This document shows positions 27,494 through 39,611 of a DNA stretch of 64,000 bases, one piece after another. The notes beneath the pieces are model-generated. The model ran no database searches. It was not told the DNA's origin and worked only from the letters and a program-made list of their open reading frames with translations. The translations under genes were made by a program, and so were the position numbers. Each line of letters begins with the position of its first letter. Positions within the stretch are counted from its first letter, which is position 1. The DNA is from an uncultured Coriobacteriaceae bacterium (lineage in GTDB: Bacteria; Actinomycetota; Coriobacteriia; Coriobacteriales; Coriobacteriaceae): assembly GCA_944321435.1 (NCBI GenBank), contig CALULH010000001.1:124001-188000 (forward strand). The letters are read 5' to 3'.

Positions 27494-27530
27494 AGGGAGT
27501 GGGGCGCTCGGCGTCCCGCTCTCTTCTTGT
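27494..27530 (+). promoter_or_regulatory. Leader hairpin just upstream of rimP
   Basis: Bases 27495-27506 pair with 27512-27523 in a 12-bp stem (GGGAGTGGGGCG with CGTCCCGCTCTC, including three G-U pairs) and a 5-base loop, extendable by A-T. TTCTTGT follows, then the ribosome site AAGGAGGTGGAG. It could act as an attenuator for the operon. Confidence 0.5.
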
Positions 27531-27546
27531 ATAAGGAGGTGGAGCG

Positions 27547-28038
27547 GTGGTCAAGACCAAGACGGAGCAGGCCATTCTCGACGCGCTGGAGCCTGCGGCC
27601 GCCGATCGGGGCATCGACATCGTGGACGTCGAGGTGGTGGGCGCCACCAAGGCGCCGTGCGCGCGCGTGCGCATCGAGCGGCTGGACGGCGCGGCTATCA
27701 CGCTGGACGAGGTGTCGGCGCAGACCAAGTGGATCTCCGAGATCCTGGACGAGCTCGACCCGATCTCCAGCTCCTACACGCTCGAGGTCTCCTCGCCGGG
27801 GTTGGCGCGCCCGCTGCGCCGCGCCCAGGACTTCGCGCGCTTTGCCGGTCAGGAGTGCGAGATCAAGACCACGGCCACCGAGGGCCGCCGTAGCTTCACC
27901 GGCATCATCAAGGGCTGCGCCGACGGGGCGGTAACCATCGAGGCGGACGGCGAGGAGATCGTCATCCCGCTCGATGAGATCAAGAAGAGCACGCTCAAGC
28001 CCACCTACGATTTCAAGGGCTCGAAGGAGGAGAAGTAA
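27547..28038 (+). CDS. rimP: Ribosome maturation factor RimP
   Basis: RimP, 163 residues, assists assembly of the 30S subunit. The N-terminal alpha/beta domain includes DVEVVGATKAPCARVRIER and SYTLEVSSPGLARPLRRAQDF, the latter being the family hallmark, followed by an SH3-like C-terminal barrel (FTGIIKGCADGAVTIE). The start is the GTG at 27547 behind AAGGAGGTGG. Its stop overlaps the nusA start by one base. It is the first gene of the classical rimP-nusA-infB operon. Confidence 0.95.
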   Translation: MVKTKTEQAILDALEPAAADRGIDIVDVEVVGATKAPCARVRIERLDGAAITLDEVSAQTKWISEILDELDPISSSYTLEVSSPGLARPLRRAQDFARFAGQECEIKTTATEGRRSFTGIIKGCADGAVTIEADGEEIVIPLDEIKKSTLKPTYDFKGSKEEK

Positions 28039-29315
28039 TGGCATCGGAGATGATGGAAGCGCTCATGGCGCTTTGCCAGGAGAAGCATATCGACCAGCTC
28101 TACCTGCTGGACCGCTTGGAGCAGTCGCTTGCCAAGAGCTATGCCGAGATCCTTAAGCTGGACTTCGGCGCCAAGGTCACCATCGACCGCGCCACCGGCA
28201 AGATCTACGTCTACAAGCTCGTGCCGGTCGAGGAGTCCTTCGATGAGGAGACGGGCGAGTACGCCGAGTTCTCCGAGGTCGACGTCACGCCCAGGGACAC
28301 GAGCCGCATTGCCGCGCAGCATGCCAAGTCCGAGATCAACGCCATCGTGCGCAACGCGGCGCGCCAGCAGATCTACGAGGAGTTCTCCAGCCGCATAGGC
28401 GACATCATCACCGGCACCGTGCTGCAGACCACGCCCGACTTCACCATCCTGAAGATCCGCGAGGGCGTCGAGGCCGAGCTGCCCCACTTTGACCAGCGCC
28501 GCAACGAGAACGAGCGCAACGAGCGCCCGGCGGGCGAGCGCTACACCCACAACCAGCGCTTGAAGGCCGTCATCATCGACGTGCGCGACCCCAACGCCAC
28601 TGTTCAGCCCGTGCGCGGCGAGCACTCCCGCCCGTCCATCGTGGTGTCCCGTACACATCCGGCGCTGCTCCGCCGCCTCTTCGAGCTCGAAGTCCCGGAG
28701 ATCTACGAGGGCTCCGTCGAGATCATGAGCTGCATCCGCGAGCCCGGCCAGCGTTCCAAGGTGGCCGTGCGCTCCCTTGACAGCCGCCTCGACCCGGTGG
28801 GCGCCTGCGTCGGTCCCAAGGGCAGCCGCGTGCGCACCGTGGTGGGCGAGCTGCGCGGCGAGCGCGTCGACGTGATCCTGTGGGACGAGGATCCGGCTGT
28901 CTACGTTGCCAACGCGCTCAGCCCGGCCAAGGTCACCCGCGTGCTTATCGACGAGGAGAAGAACTACGCCGGCGTCATCGTGCCCGACGACCAGCTGTCG
29001 CTCGCCATCGGCAAGGCCGGTCAGAACGCGCGCCTGGCTGCGCGCCTCACCGGCTGGCACATCGACATCAAGAGCGAGACCCTGGCGGCCGACATCCTCA
29101 AGAACGTCCCCGTGGTGGAGGAACCCACGCCCGACCTCATCGACGGCGACGAGCCGCGCCGTTGCGAGTACGTGAGCCCCTCGGGCGTGCGCTGCCGCAA
29201 CCAGGCGCGCCCCGGCTCGCGCTACTGCGGCGTGCACGAGGCCGTATCCTTGGTGGACCCCGACGTGGTGGCCCCCGAGTCCGACCTCATCGAGGATGCG
29301 GAGGATCTGATCTAG
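28038..29315 (+). CDS. nusA: Transcription factor NusA with C-terminal zinc-cluster extension
   Basis: NusA, 425 residues, binds RNA polymerase and controls pausing, termination and antitermination. It has the N-terminal polymerase-binding domain, the S1 domain (about 130-200, GDIITGTVLQTTPDFTILKI), and two KH domains (VGACVGPKGSRVRTVVGEL and LSLAIGKAGQNARLAARLTG). After residue 365 there is an unusual tail with a Cys/His cluster at C376, C386, C397 and H400 (CEYVSPSGVRC, then RYCGVHE), resembling a small C3H-type zinc knuckle, then an acidic end. The usual next gene ylxR is absent; infB follows after 101 bases. Confidence 0.95.
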   Translation: MASEMMEALMALCQEKHIDQLYLLDRLEQSLAKSYAEILKLDFGAKVTIDRATGKIYVYKLVPVEESFDEETGEYAEFSEVDVTPRDTSRIAAQHAKSEINAIVRNAARQQIYEEFSSRIGDIITGTVLQTTPDFTILKIREGVEAELPHFDQRRNENERNERPAGERYTHNQRLKAVIIDVRDPNATVQPVRGEHSRPSIVVSRTHPALLRRLFELEVPEIYEGSVEIMSCIREPGQRSKVAVRSLDSRLDPVGACVGPKGSRVRTVVGELRGERVDVILWDEDPAVYVANALSPAKVTRVLIDEEKNYAGVIVPDDQLSLAIGKAGQNARLAARLTGWHIDIKSETLAADILKNVPVVEEPTPDLIDGDEPRRCEYVSPSGVRCRNQARPGSRYCGVHEAVSLVDPDVVAPESDLIEDAEDLI

Positions 29316-29416
29316 CGGCCCGGGCCCCGGCGCGGAACCGGGGTGCCGCAGAAGCGGCTGTACCGTGAGATGGGATCGATCCGGCGCACAGCGGCCGGTA
29401 AGGTAGGTGATTGTTT

Positions 29417-32062
<2,646 letters not shown>

Positions 32063-32071
32063 GGAGGCGCT

Positions 32072-32500
32072 ATGAAGCAAACCGCCGCAACCCGCCGCAC
32101 CGGCGAGCAGCTGCGCGAGAAGCTCGGCTACATCCTGCTCTTCGAGATCGCCGATCCCCGCCTCGACCTCGTCACCCTGACCGGCTGCGAGGTCTCGGTG
32201 GACCGCGCCTTCGCGCGCGTCTACGTCTCGTGCGAGGAGGAGCGCTACGACGAGGTGCTCGAGGCCCTGGCGGACGCCAAGGGGCGCATCCGGTCCTTTT
32301 TGGCCCGCTCGCTCGACTGGCGCGTGACGCCGGAGCTCTCCTTCAAGATCGACCGCTCCACCGACGAGGCAGAGCGCATTGCCGCGGCCCTCAAGAACGT
32401 GCCCGAGACCATGGCGGTGCCCAAGGACGAGGAGGGCTATCCCCTCGATCCGGAAGCCCCCGACGCGGCGGGCGAGAAGGACGACGACCCGGTGGCGTAG
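32072..32500 (+). CDS. rbfA: Ribosome-binding factor A
   Basis: RbfA, 142 residues, a KH-type protein needed for late 30S maturation and 16S 5' end processing. It has the family core RTGEQLREKLGYILLFEIADPRL and the ARVYVSC strand, with the DRSTDEAERI end region. The tail after about residue 115 is acidic and variable. The ATG at 32072 lies 9 bases after the infB stop with GGGAGG between, so translation follows infB closely. Confidence 0.93.
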   Translation: MKQTAATRRTGEQLREKLGYILLFEIADPRLDLVTLTGCEVSVDRAFARVYVSCEEERYDEVLEALADAKGRIRSFLARSLDWRVTPELSFKIDRSTDEAERIAAALKNVPETMAVPKDEEGYPLDPEAPDAAGEKDDDPVA

Positions 32501-32527
32501 AGCCGGGACAGCGTTTGAGTACGTGAG

Positions 32528-32551
32528 CCCGGCCGGCTTTGCCCGGCCGGG
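32528..32551 (+). terminator. Hairpin between rbfA and nrnA
   Basis: CCCGGCCGG (32528-32536) and CCGGCCGGG (32543-32551) form a perfect 9-bp stem followed by TCTTCGTTC. It may partly terminate or stabilise the upstream message. Confidence 0.45.
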
Positions 32552-32600
32552 TCTTCGTTCGGGCGGTACCCGGGCGGGGACTGGAGGATAAGGGACAGCT

Positions 32601-33617
32601 ATGGGAGAGTTCTCAGGCTCGCCGACATGCACGCGCGTGTTCGAGCTCATCAAGCAGGCCGATACGATCGCCTTGGCCGGCCATACGTCGCCCGACGGCG
32701 ATGCGCTGGGATCGGCCCTCGGGCTGGGGCAGGCCATCATGCGCCTCTTCCCGGACAAGGACGTGCACCTGCTTTTGGCCGACGATGCCGAGGTACCGCG
32801 CGTCCTGCGCTTCTTGCCGGGAGCGGACTGCTTCGAGCGGGCGAGCGCCTATACGGGCACGCCGGATCTCTTCATCATCGTCGACGCCCCGCACCCCGGG
32901 CGCATCAACAACGCGCGGCCCGTCTTCGAGCGCTCCCGCACCACGGTGGTTATCGACCACCATCCCGGCTGCGACGATATCGCCGATGTGGTGGTGCGCG
33001 ACGTGGATGCGGCGGCCTGCGCGGTCATCATCGAGACGTTCCTGCGCGCCGCCCACGTGGAGATCGACGCCGATATCGCCACGTGCCTCATGTGCGGCAT
33101 CGTGACCGACACGGGCCGCTTCCAATACCAAAACGCCAACGCGCGCGCGTTCTGCTCCGCGGCGGCGCTGGTGGACGCGGGCGCTGACCCCGCGTGGATC
33201 GCCCTGAACGTGTACCAGAGCCAGCGCCCGGAGTACCTGCGTCTGAAGGGCCTTGTCATGAAGCGCCTCATGGTGTGCCCCGTCGAGGGCGGCGCCATCG
33301 GCTACAGCTTCGCCACGCAGGAGGACCTGGACCGCTGCGGGGTGAGCCCCGACGAGTGCGATGGGCTCATCGACATCGTGCGCTCCGTCGGCGGCGTGGA
33401 CGTATGCCTGTTCCTGCGCGAGACCGGCGACGGCAAGGTACGCGGCAACCTGCGCTCCAAGAGCACGCTCGACGTGTCGCGCGTGGCCGAGGAGCTCGGC
33501 GGCGGCGGGCATGTGGCGGCCGCGGGCTTCACCTATTCCGGCGGCGTGGACGAGGCGCTGGGCGCCGTCCTGCCGCGCCTGCGCGCGCTGATCTCCGAGG
33601 GCGACGCCGAGGCGTAG
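32601..33617 (+). CDS. nrnA: DHH-family phosphoesterase (NrnA-like oligoribonuclease)
   Basis: A 338-residue DHH/DHHA1 protein like Bacillus NrnA, which degrades short RNA oligomers and 3'-phosphoadenosine-5'-phosphate and can also act on cyclic-dinucleotide products. Metal-binding motifs are visible in order: HTSPDGDALGSALG, IVDAPHPGR, VVIDHHPG (the DHH box), IVTDTGRFQY, and the C-terminal DHHA1 box GGGGHVAAAG. A position between rbfA and truB is typical for this gene. Full family length; ATG at 32601. Confidence 0.9.
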   Translation: MGEFSGSPTCTRVFELIKQADTIALAGHTSPDGDALGSALGLGQAIMRLFPDKDVHLLLADDAEVPRVLRFLPGADCFERASAYTGTPDLFIIVDAPHPGRINNARPVFERSRTTVVIDHHPGCDDIADVVVRDVDAAACAVIIETFLRAAHVEIDADIATCLMCGIVTDTGRFQYQNANARAFCSAAALVDAGADPAWIALNVYQSQRPEYLRLKGLVMKRLMVCPVEGGAIGYSFATQEDLDRCGVSPDECDGLIDIVRSVGGVDVCLFLRETGDGKVRGNLRSKSTLDVSRVAEELGGGGHVAAAGFTYSGGVDEALGAVLPRLRALISEGDAEA

Positions 33618-33733
33618 CGCCCATGGCGTCGCCTGTCGGCACGCAAGGGGCGCCCGCCGCAAGGGCTTCGGGCGGATGGGCCCGGCCGGAGAAGCGCGGG
33701 GCGCCGCAAAACCCGCACTGAGAAGGAGGAGCG

Positions 33734-34741
33734 GTGGCTCGCAAGAGGACCAGCGCGTTGAACTGCCTGATAGCCGTGGACAAGCCGGTCGGCATCACCT
33801 CGCATGACATGGTGAGCCGCGTGCGCCGCCTGGTGGGGGAGCGCAGGGTGGGCCACGCCGGCACGCTCGACCCGTTGGCTTCGGGCGTCATGGTGGTGGG
33901 CATCGGCCAGGCCACGCGCCTTTTGGGGCGGCTTACCTTGGACGAGAAGAGCTACGTGGCGCGCATTGCCTTCGGGGCCGAGACGGCCACCGACGACGCG
34001 GAGGGCGAGATCACGGCGGAGGCCCCGGTTGACGAGAGGCTCTCCGACCCGGCGTTCGCGTCGCGGCTGCTGGAGGGCTTCCTGGGCCCGCAGATGCAGG
34101 TGCCGCCCGCGTACTCGGCTATCCAGGTGGCTGGCAAGCGCGCGTACCGCGCGGCGCGCGCCGGCGACGCCATCGACCTTCCCGCGCGCCCGGTGGACGT
34201 CAAGGGCGCCCAGCTCATCGGCATCGCGGTGGGCGACGAGGCTGCGGCGCCCGCGGACGGCGACGCGCCCGAGGGGCAGGGCTCCCGCTTTGCCTGCAAA
34301 CTGGCATGGGACGTCGCCTTCACCGTGAGCAAGGGGACCTACATCCGCGCGCTCGCGCGCGATATCGGGCGCGCCGCGGGGTCCGCCGCGCATGTGAGCG
34401 CGCTGCGGCGGACCTCCTCGGGCACCGTCACGCTCGCGCGCTGCGTGCCCGAGGAGGCCCTTCCGGGCCTCGACGAGTCCGCGTGGGCGCTTGACCCGTT
34501 GGCGGCGCTGGGGATACCGCGGGCCGACCTGCCCGAGGACGCCCGCGCCGACGTGCTGTGCGGACGCGCGGTGCCGCGCCGACGCTTTGCGCGGGCCACG
34601 TTCGATACGCAGGAGGCCTTTGCGGAAGACGTGCGCGCGGGAGTGGTCGTGGGCGGCCGCTTGCAGGCGCTCGCTTGGTACGATGGAGGGGCGCTGAGGA
34701 TGAAGGACGTGTTCCCGGAGGGGGTTGGCGGCATCAGATGA
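33734..34741 (+). CDS. truB: tRNA pseudouridine-55 synthase
   Basis: TruB, 335 residues, makes pseudouridine 55 in the T-loop of tRNA. The catalytic motif GHAGTLDPLASG places the nucleophile at Asp46, preceded by AVDKPVGITSHDMV and followed by KSYVARIAFG and KGTYIRALARDIG. The start is the GTG at 33734 behind AAGGAGGAGC. Its stop overlaps the ribF start by 4 bases (ATGA). Confidence 0.95.
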   Translation: MARKRTSALNCLIAVDKPVGITSHDMVSRVRRLVGERRVGHAGTLDPLASGVMVVGIGQATRLLGRLTLDEKSYVARIAFGAETATDDAEGEITAEAPVDERLSDPAFASRLLEGFLGPQMQVPPAYSAIQVAGKRAYRAARAGDAIDLPARPVDVKGAQLIGIAVGDEAAAPADGDAPEGQGSRFACKLAWDVAFTVSKGTYIRALARDIGRAAGSAAHVSALRRTSSGTVTLARCVPEEALPGLDESAWALDPLAALGIPRADLPEDARADVLCGRAVPRRRFARATFDTQEAFAEDVRAGVVVGGRLQALAWYDGGALRMKDVFPEGVGGIR

Positions 34742-35778
34742 TGGGTTTGGATGCGGATATGCTCAAGAGCGCGTTCCTCCTCACCGAGGAGGGCGCGCCC
34801 GTATGGAGCCTCGCGGTTGATCCGGCAACCCACACGGGTAGCTTGGGGGATGCCGGGGAGCTTGCGCTGCCGCTTGCCTGCGCGGTGAGCATCGGCGCCT
34901 TCGACGGCTTCCACGAGGGCCATCGCGCGCTGATATCGCATCTGGTGGCGGACGCCCGGTCGCAGGGCCTGCCCGCCGTCGCCGTCACCTTCGATCCCGA
35001 TCCCGACCAGGTGCTGCCCGGCACCCCGGCGCGACGCCTGCTCACGGCCCCCGATCGGCTGCGGGCCCTTGCCGCGAGCGGCGTGGACGCGGTGCTCGTC
35101 GTGCCGTTCACGCCCGAGTTGGCGGCGCTTGACCACGAGGCGTTCTTCACCCAGGTGCTCGGCCCGGTTCTCGACGTGCGCGCCGTGCACGTGGGGGAGG
35201 ATTTCCGCCTGGGCCGCGGCGGCGCCTCGACGGTCGAGGTCATCGGCTTATGGGGCGCGCAGCGCGGCATCCGGGTGAGCGGCCACAAGCTTGTGCGCGA
35301 CGGCGACCTGCCGGTTTCGGCGACGCGTATCCGCGCGCTGCTCGCGGAGGGGCGCACCCTGGAGGCCGCCGTCGAGCTGGGGCGCGGCTACGCGGTGCCC
35401 GGGTGCGTCGAGCACGGCCGCGGGCAGGGCTCCGGAATGGGCTTTCCCACCGCCAACATCGCGGTCGACCCTCGTCTGCAGCTGCCCGCGGACGGCGTTT
35501 ACGCCGGCGCGGTGCTGGTGGGCGGCAGGGCCTGGCCCGCGGCCATCAACGTCGGCGTCCCCCCGCTGTTCGCAGACGACGCCCGTTCGGCCCATGTGGA
35601 GGCCAACCTGCTGGGCTTCTCGGGCGACCTCTACGGCGCCTCGGTTCGGGTGCTGTTCCGGGAGCGCCTGCGCCCCATGCGTGCGTTTCCCTCGGTTGAC
35701 GCGCTTATCGCCGAGGTCCTGCGCAATATCGAACAGGTTCGGGAGGCATACGGCGACGAGGCGGTGAGCTGCGCGTGA
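34738..35778 (+). CDS. ribF: Bifunctional riboflavin kinase / FAD synthetase
   Basis: RibF, 346 residues, phosphorylates riboflavin to FMN and adenylates it to FAD. The N-terminal adenylyltransferase domain has SIGAFDGFHEGHRALI and VSATRIRALLAEG. The C-terminal kinase domain has RGQGSGMGFPTANI, the flavokinase signature (GxxxGFPTAN). A 50-residue segment before the first motif is longer than usual. The ATG at 34738 overlaps the truB stop; a second ATG at 34741 is also possible. The 3' end overlaps dnaG by 4 bases (GTGA). Confidence 0.95.
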   Translation: MMGLDADMLKSAFLLTEEGAPVWSLAVDPATHTGSLGDAGELALPLACAVSIGAFDGFHEGHRALISHLVADARSQGLPAVAVTFDPDPDQVLPGTPARRLLTAPDRLRALAASGVDAVLVVPFTPELAALDHEAFFTQVLGPVLDVRAVHVGEDFRLGRGGASTVEVIGLWGAQRGIRVSGHKLVRDGDLPVSATRIRALLAEGRTLEAAVELGRGYAVPGCVEHGRGQGSGMGFPTANIAVDPRLQLPADGVYAGAVLVGGRAWPAAINVGVPPLFADDARSAHVEANLLGFSGDLYGASVRVLFRERLRPMRAFPSVDALIAEVLRNIEQVREAYGDEAVSCA

Positions 35779-37760
35779 TTTCCGAGGAGGACAAGGAGCG
35801 GGTCCGCGCGGCAACCGACTTGGTCGCGTTGGTGGGCGAGACGGTCGAGCTCAGGCCCCGCAACGGCGAGTTCTGGGGCTGCTGTCCCTTCCACGGCGAG
35901 AAGACCCCCTCGTTCCACATCATCCCGTCCACCCAGTCCTGGCACTGCTTCGGCTGCGGGGCGGGGGGAGACTGCTTCACGTACGTGATGAAGCGCGAGA
36001 ACCTGAGCTTCCCGGAGGCCATCCGCTACCTCGCGGACCGCGCGGGTATCGAGATCGCCGACGACGGCCCCTCGCGCGAGCGCGGCACCAAGCGCACGCG
36101 CCTCGTGCAAGTGTGCGAGGAGACGGCCGCCTTCTACCACACCATGCTCATGCGCGGCAAGGACGCGCGGCCGCGCGAGTACTTCGCGTCGCGCGGGTTC
36201 GGCTCCGCCGTGTGCAAACGCTACCGGCTGGGCTTCGCGCCGGGGCGCGGCTCGCTCGTGGCGCACCTGCGCTCCCGCGGCTTCACGCCGCGTGAGATGG
36301 TGGACGCCAATGTGGCGGTTTCGCGCGGGCGCGGCCTGTCGGACCGTTTCTACGACCGCGTGATGTTTCCCATCATGGACGAGCAGGGCCGCTGCATCGC
36401 CTTCGGCGGGCGCATCATGGGGCAGGGCCAGCCCAAGTACCTCAACACGGCCGAAACCTCCCTGTTCCACAAGAAGCGCAACCTCTATGCGTTCAACTGG
36501 GCCAAGGAGCATATCGTGGCCGAGGCCTGCGCCATCGTGGCCGAGGGCTACACCGATGTCATCGCCTGCCATGAGGCGGGCATCAAAAACGTGGTGGCGA
36601 CGCTCGGCACGGCGCTTACCGAGCACCATGTGAAGACCCTTACGCGGTTCGCCAAGAAGATCATCTACCTGTTCGACGGCGACGAGGCGGGGCAGCGCGC
36701 GGCGGAGCGCGCCATACAGTTCGTGGAGAAGGAATCGGTCGACCTGCGCTGCGTCATCCTGCCGGACAACCTCGATCCCATGGAGTTCGTGAGCGCGCGC
36801 GGCGCCGACGCCCTGCGCGCGCTTCTCGACCAGGCACAGCCGCTCATGGATTTCGTGTTCGCCCGGCTCATGGAGAAATCCGACACCTCCACGCCGGGCG
36901 GCCGCGCCAAGGCGCTCGAGGATGCCTGCCGGCTCATCTACCCGCTCAGGTCGAGCTATATGATCGACTCCTACTACGTCCAGGTGGCCGACATCCTCGG
37001 CATCGGGTCGGATATGGTGCGCGAGTCCGCCCAGCGCGTATGGCGCGACGTGGCCGCCTCGGAGGCGCGCAACCGCCAGCGCGAGCAGGCGCGCGCCCTT
37101 GCCGAGCAGCAGCGCGGCCCAGCCCAGTCTTCAGCCGAGCGCGCCGCCGCGCCCGCGGGCGAGTACGTGCCCTACGACGACGCGGACGCCTATACGGACG
37201 AGGAGGCCTTCGGGGCGCCGGCGGAGCCCGCGCAGGCGGCGGAGCCTGCGGCGCCGGCTTCCGTGCCCTGGGAGGCGCTCACCGACCTCGAGCGCCGCAG
37301 CCTGCGCTCCGAGCGCGAGCTTCTCGCCCTCATGACGGCGTTCCCAGACGCGTTCCGGCCCTTTGCCGACCGCATCACCCAGGTGAGCTGGATCGACCCG
37401 CGCGACGAGGCCGTTGCCTGGGCGGTGCTCGCCACGCCGGCCGGCAGCGCGCCCGCCGACGTCATGGTTGCCGCCCGCGCCGTCTGTCCCGAGGCGGCCG
37501 AGCTCGTGTCCGCGGGCACCATCAGCTCCACGAGCCGGCACACGACCGAGACTAACATATCGTTCACCCTCGACATGCTGGAGCTCTACGGCGCGCAGCG
37601 CCAACGCGACGCCGCGCTCGGCCGCCTCAGGCACGGTTCGGGCCTTGATCCCGACGAGCGGCGCCAGCTCATGGAGAAGACCGCGCAGCTCACCCTGCGG
37701 ATTCGGGAGCTCGAGCAGTCCGCCGCCGCGGTCGCCGACCCCTTCGCCGACCAGGGGTAG
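35775..37760 (+). CDS. dnaG: DNA primase
   Basis: DnaG, 661 residues, makes RNA primers at the replication fork. The N-terminal zinc-binding domain (CPFHGEKTPSF, then WHCFGCGAGGDC) is followed by the polymerase core and TOPRIM motifs (AIVAEGYTDVIACHEAG, LFDGDEAGQRA), then a linker rich in Ala/Pro/Glu and a helicase-binding C-terminal domain. The start is the GTG at 35775, inside the ribF stop. The gene precedes rpoD, the classical dnaG-rpoD pairing of the macromolecular-synthesis region. Confidence 0.97.
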   Translation: MISEEDKERVRAATDLVALVGETVELRPRNGEFWGCCPFHGEKTPSFHIIPSTQSWHCFGCGAGGDCFTYVMKRENLSFPEAIRYLADRAGIEIADDGPSRERGTKRTRLVQVCEETAAFYHTMLMRGKDARPREYFASRGFGSAVCKRYRLGFAPGRGSLVAHLRSRGFTPREMVDANVAVSRGRGLSDRFYDRVMFPIMDEQGRCIAFGGRIMGQGQPKYLNTAETSLFHKKRNLYAFNWAKEHIVAEACAIVAEGYTDVIACHEAGIKNVVATLGTALTEHHVKTLTRFAKKIIYLFDGDEAGQRAAERAIQFVEKESVDLRCVILPDNLDPMEFVSARGADALRALLDQAQPLMDFVFARLMEKSDTSTPGGRAKALEDACRLIYPLRSSYMIDSYYVQVADILGIGSDMVRESAQRVWRDVAASEARNRQREQARALAEQQRGPAQSSAERAAAPAGEYVPYDDADAYTDEEAFGAPAEPAQAAEPAAPASVPWEALTDLERRSLRSERELLALMTAFPDAFRPFADRITQVSWIDPRDEAVAWAVLATPAGSAPADVMVAARAVCPEAAELVSAGTISSTSRHTTETNISFTLDMLELYGAQRQRDAALGRLRHGSGLDPDERRQLMEKTAQLTLRIRELEQSAAAVADPFADQG

Positions 37761-37831
37761 CGCGCGGGAGCTGCCTCGGCCTTGTTCTCTGCAGGCGGCC
37801 CGGCCTGTGTTTTTCCAGAGAAGGTGTGGGG

Positions 37832-37859
37832 TTTACCGGGCTAAAACGCTGGGTATAGT
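37832..37859 (+). promoter_or_regulatory. Promoter of rpoD
   Basis: TTTACC (37832-37837) and TATAGT (37854-37859) are separated by 16 bases, a good match to the housekeeping sigma consensus. It lies 47 bases before the rpoD start, so rpoD can be made independently of dnaG. Confidence 0.6.
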
Positions 37860-37906
37860 GCTATCTGTTAGAATTCTGCTACTTGTGACGCTTGAAAGGG
37901 GCAGGT

Positions 37907-39223
<1,317 letters not shown>

Positions 39224-39262
39224 GAGGGCGATAAGAGCGGCCGATAGGTTCGGTCTGTCCTG

Positions 39263-39340
39263 CCGAGGGGCGGGGCGTGCTGAGAAACCACTCGTCTCAC
39301 GTGTCGTTTTCCCCGCATGCCCCGCCCCTCGGCCTCTGTT
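39263..39340 (+). terminator. Large hairpin terminator after rpoD
   Basis: Eighteen-base arms at 39263-39280 and 39315-39332 (CCGAGGGGCGGGGCGTGC with its complement, one G-U) enclose a 34-base loop, followed by CCTCTGTT. It is the likely end of the rpoD transcript. Confidence 0.7.
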
Positions 39341-39351
39341 CACCCTCGTGC

Positions 39352-39489
39352 GTTTGGTGTGGCTGCGTTTCCATTTGGTGTGCTCCACATCCTGTTGGGT
39401 GTGGTTGGCTGGCATAAAAGCCCAGGATCCGCTGTTATCGCCCCGGGGTTGGGCACACCAAACAGGATGCGAACTACACCAAACAGCGG
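39352..39489. repeat. Cluster of TTTGGTGTG motifs upstream of the MATE gene
   Basis: Five copies of a short motif occur in about 135 bases. Three are on the plus strand (39353 TTTGGTGTG, 39374 TTTGGTGTG, 39394 GTTGGGTGTG) and two on the minus strand (CACACCAAACAGGATG at 39454 and CTACACCAAACAG at 39475). CATCCTGTTGGGTGTG (39388) pairs with the 39454 copy with one mismatch, so the cluster can also fold as a nested hairpin. It may be an operator array for the downstream exporter or a small structured element. The rest of the 388-base gap holds the rpoD terminator and a TATTAT box at 39565. Confidence 0.6.
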
Positions 39490-39611
39490 GCAAGGTGCAA
39501 CCATGGGGCATCTGCGCCCGACAATCCGGCGGGGGAGGGTGTTTCGCCGGATACGCTCTTCGGCTATTATCGTGCGGGCTATGCAGGCGCTCGATCTGAA
39601 GGGGCGGGTTT

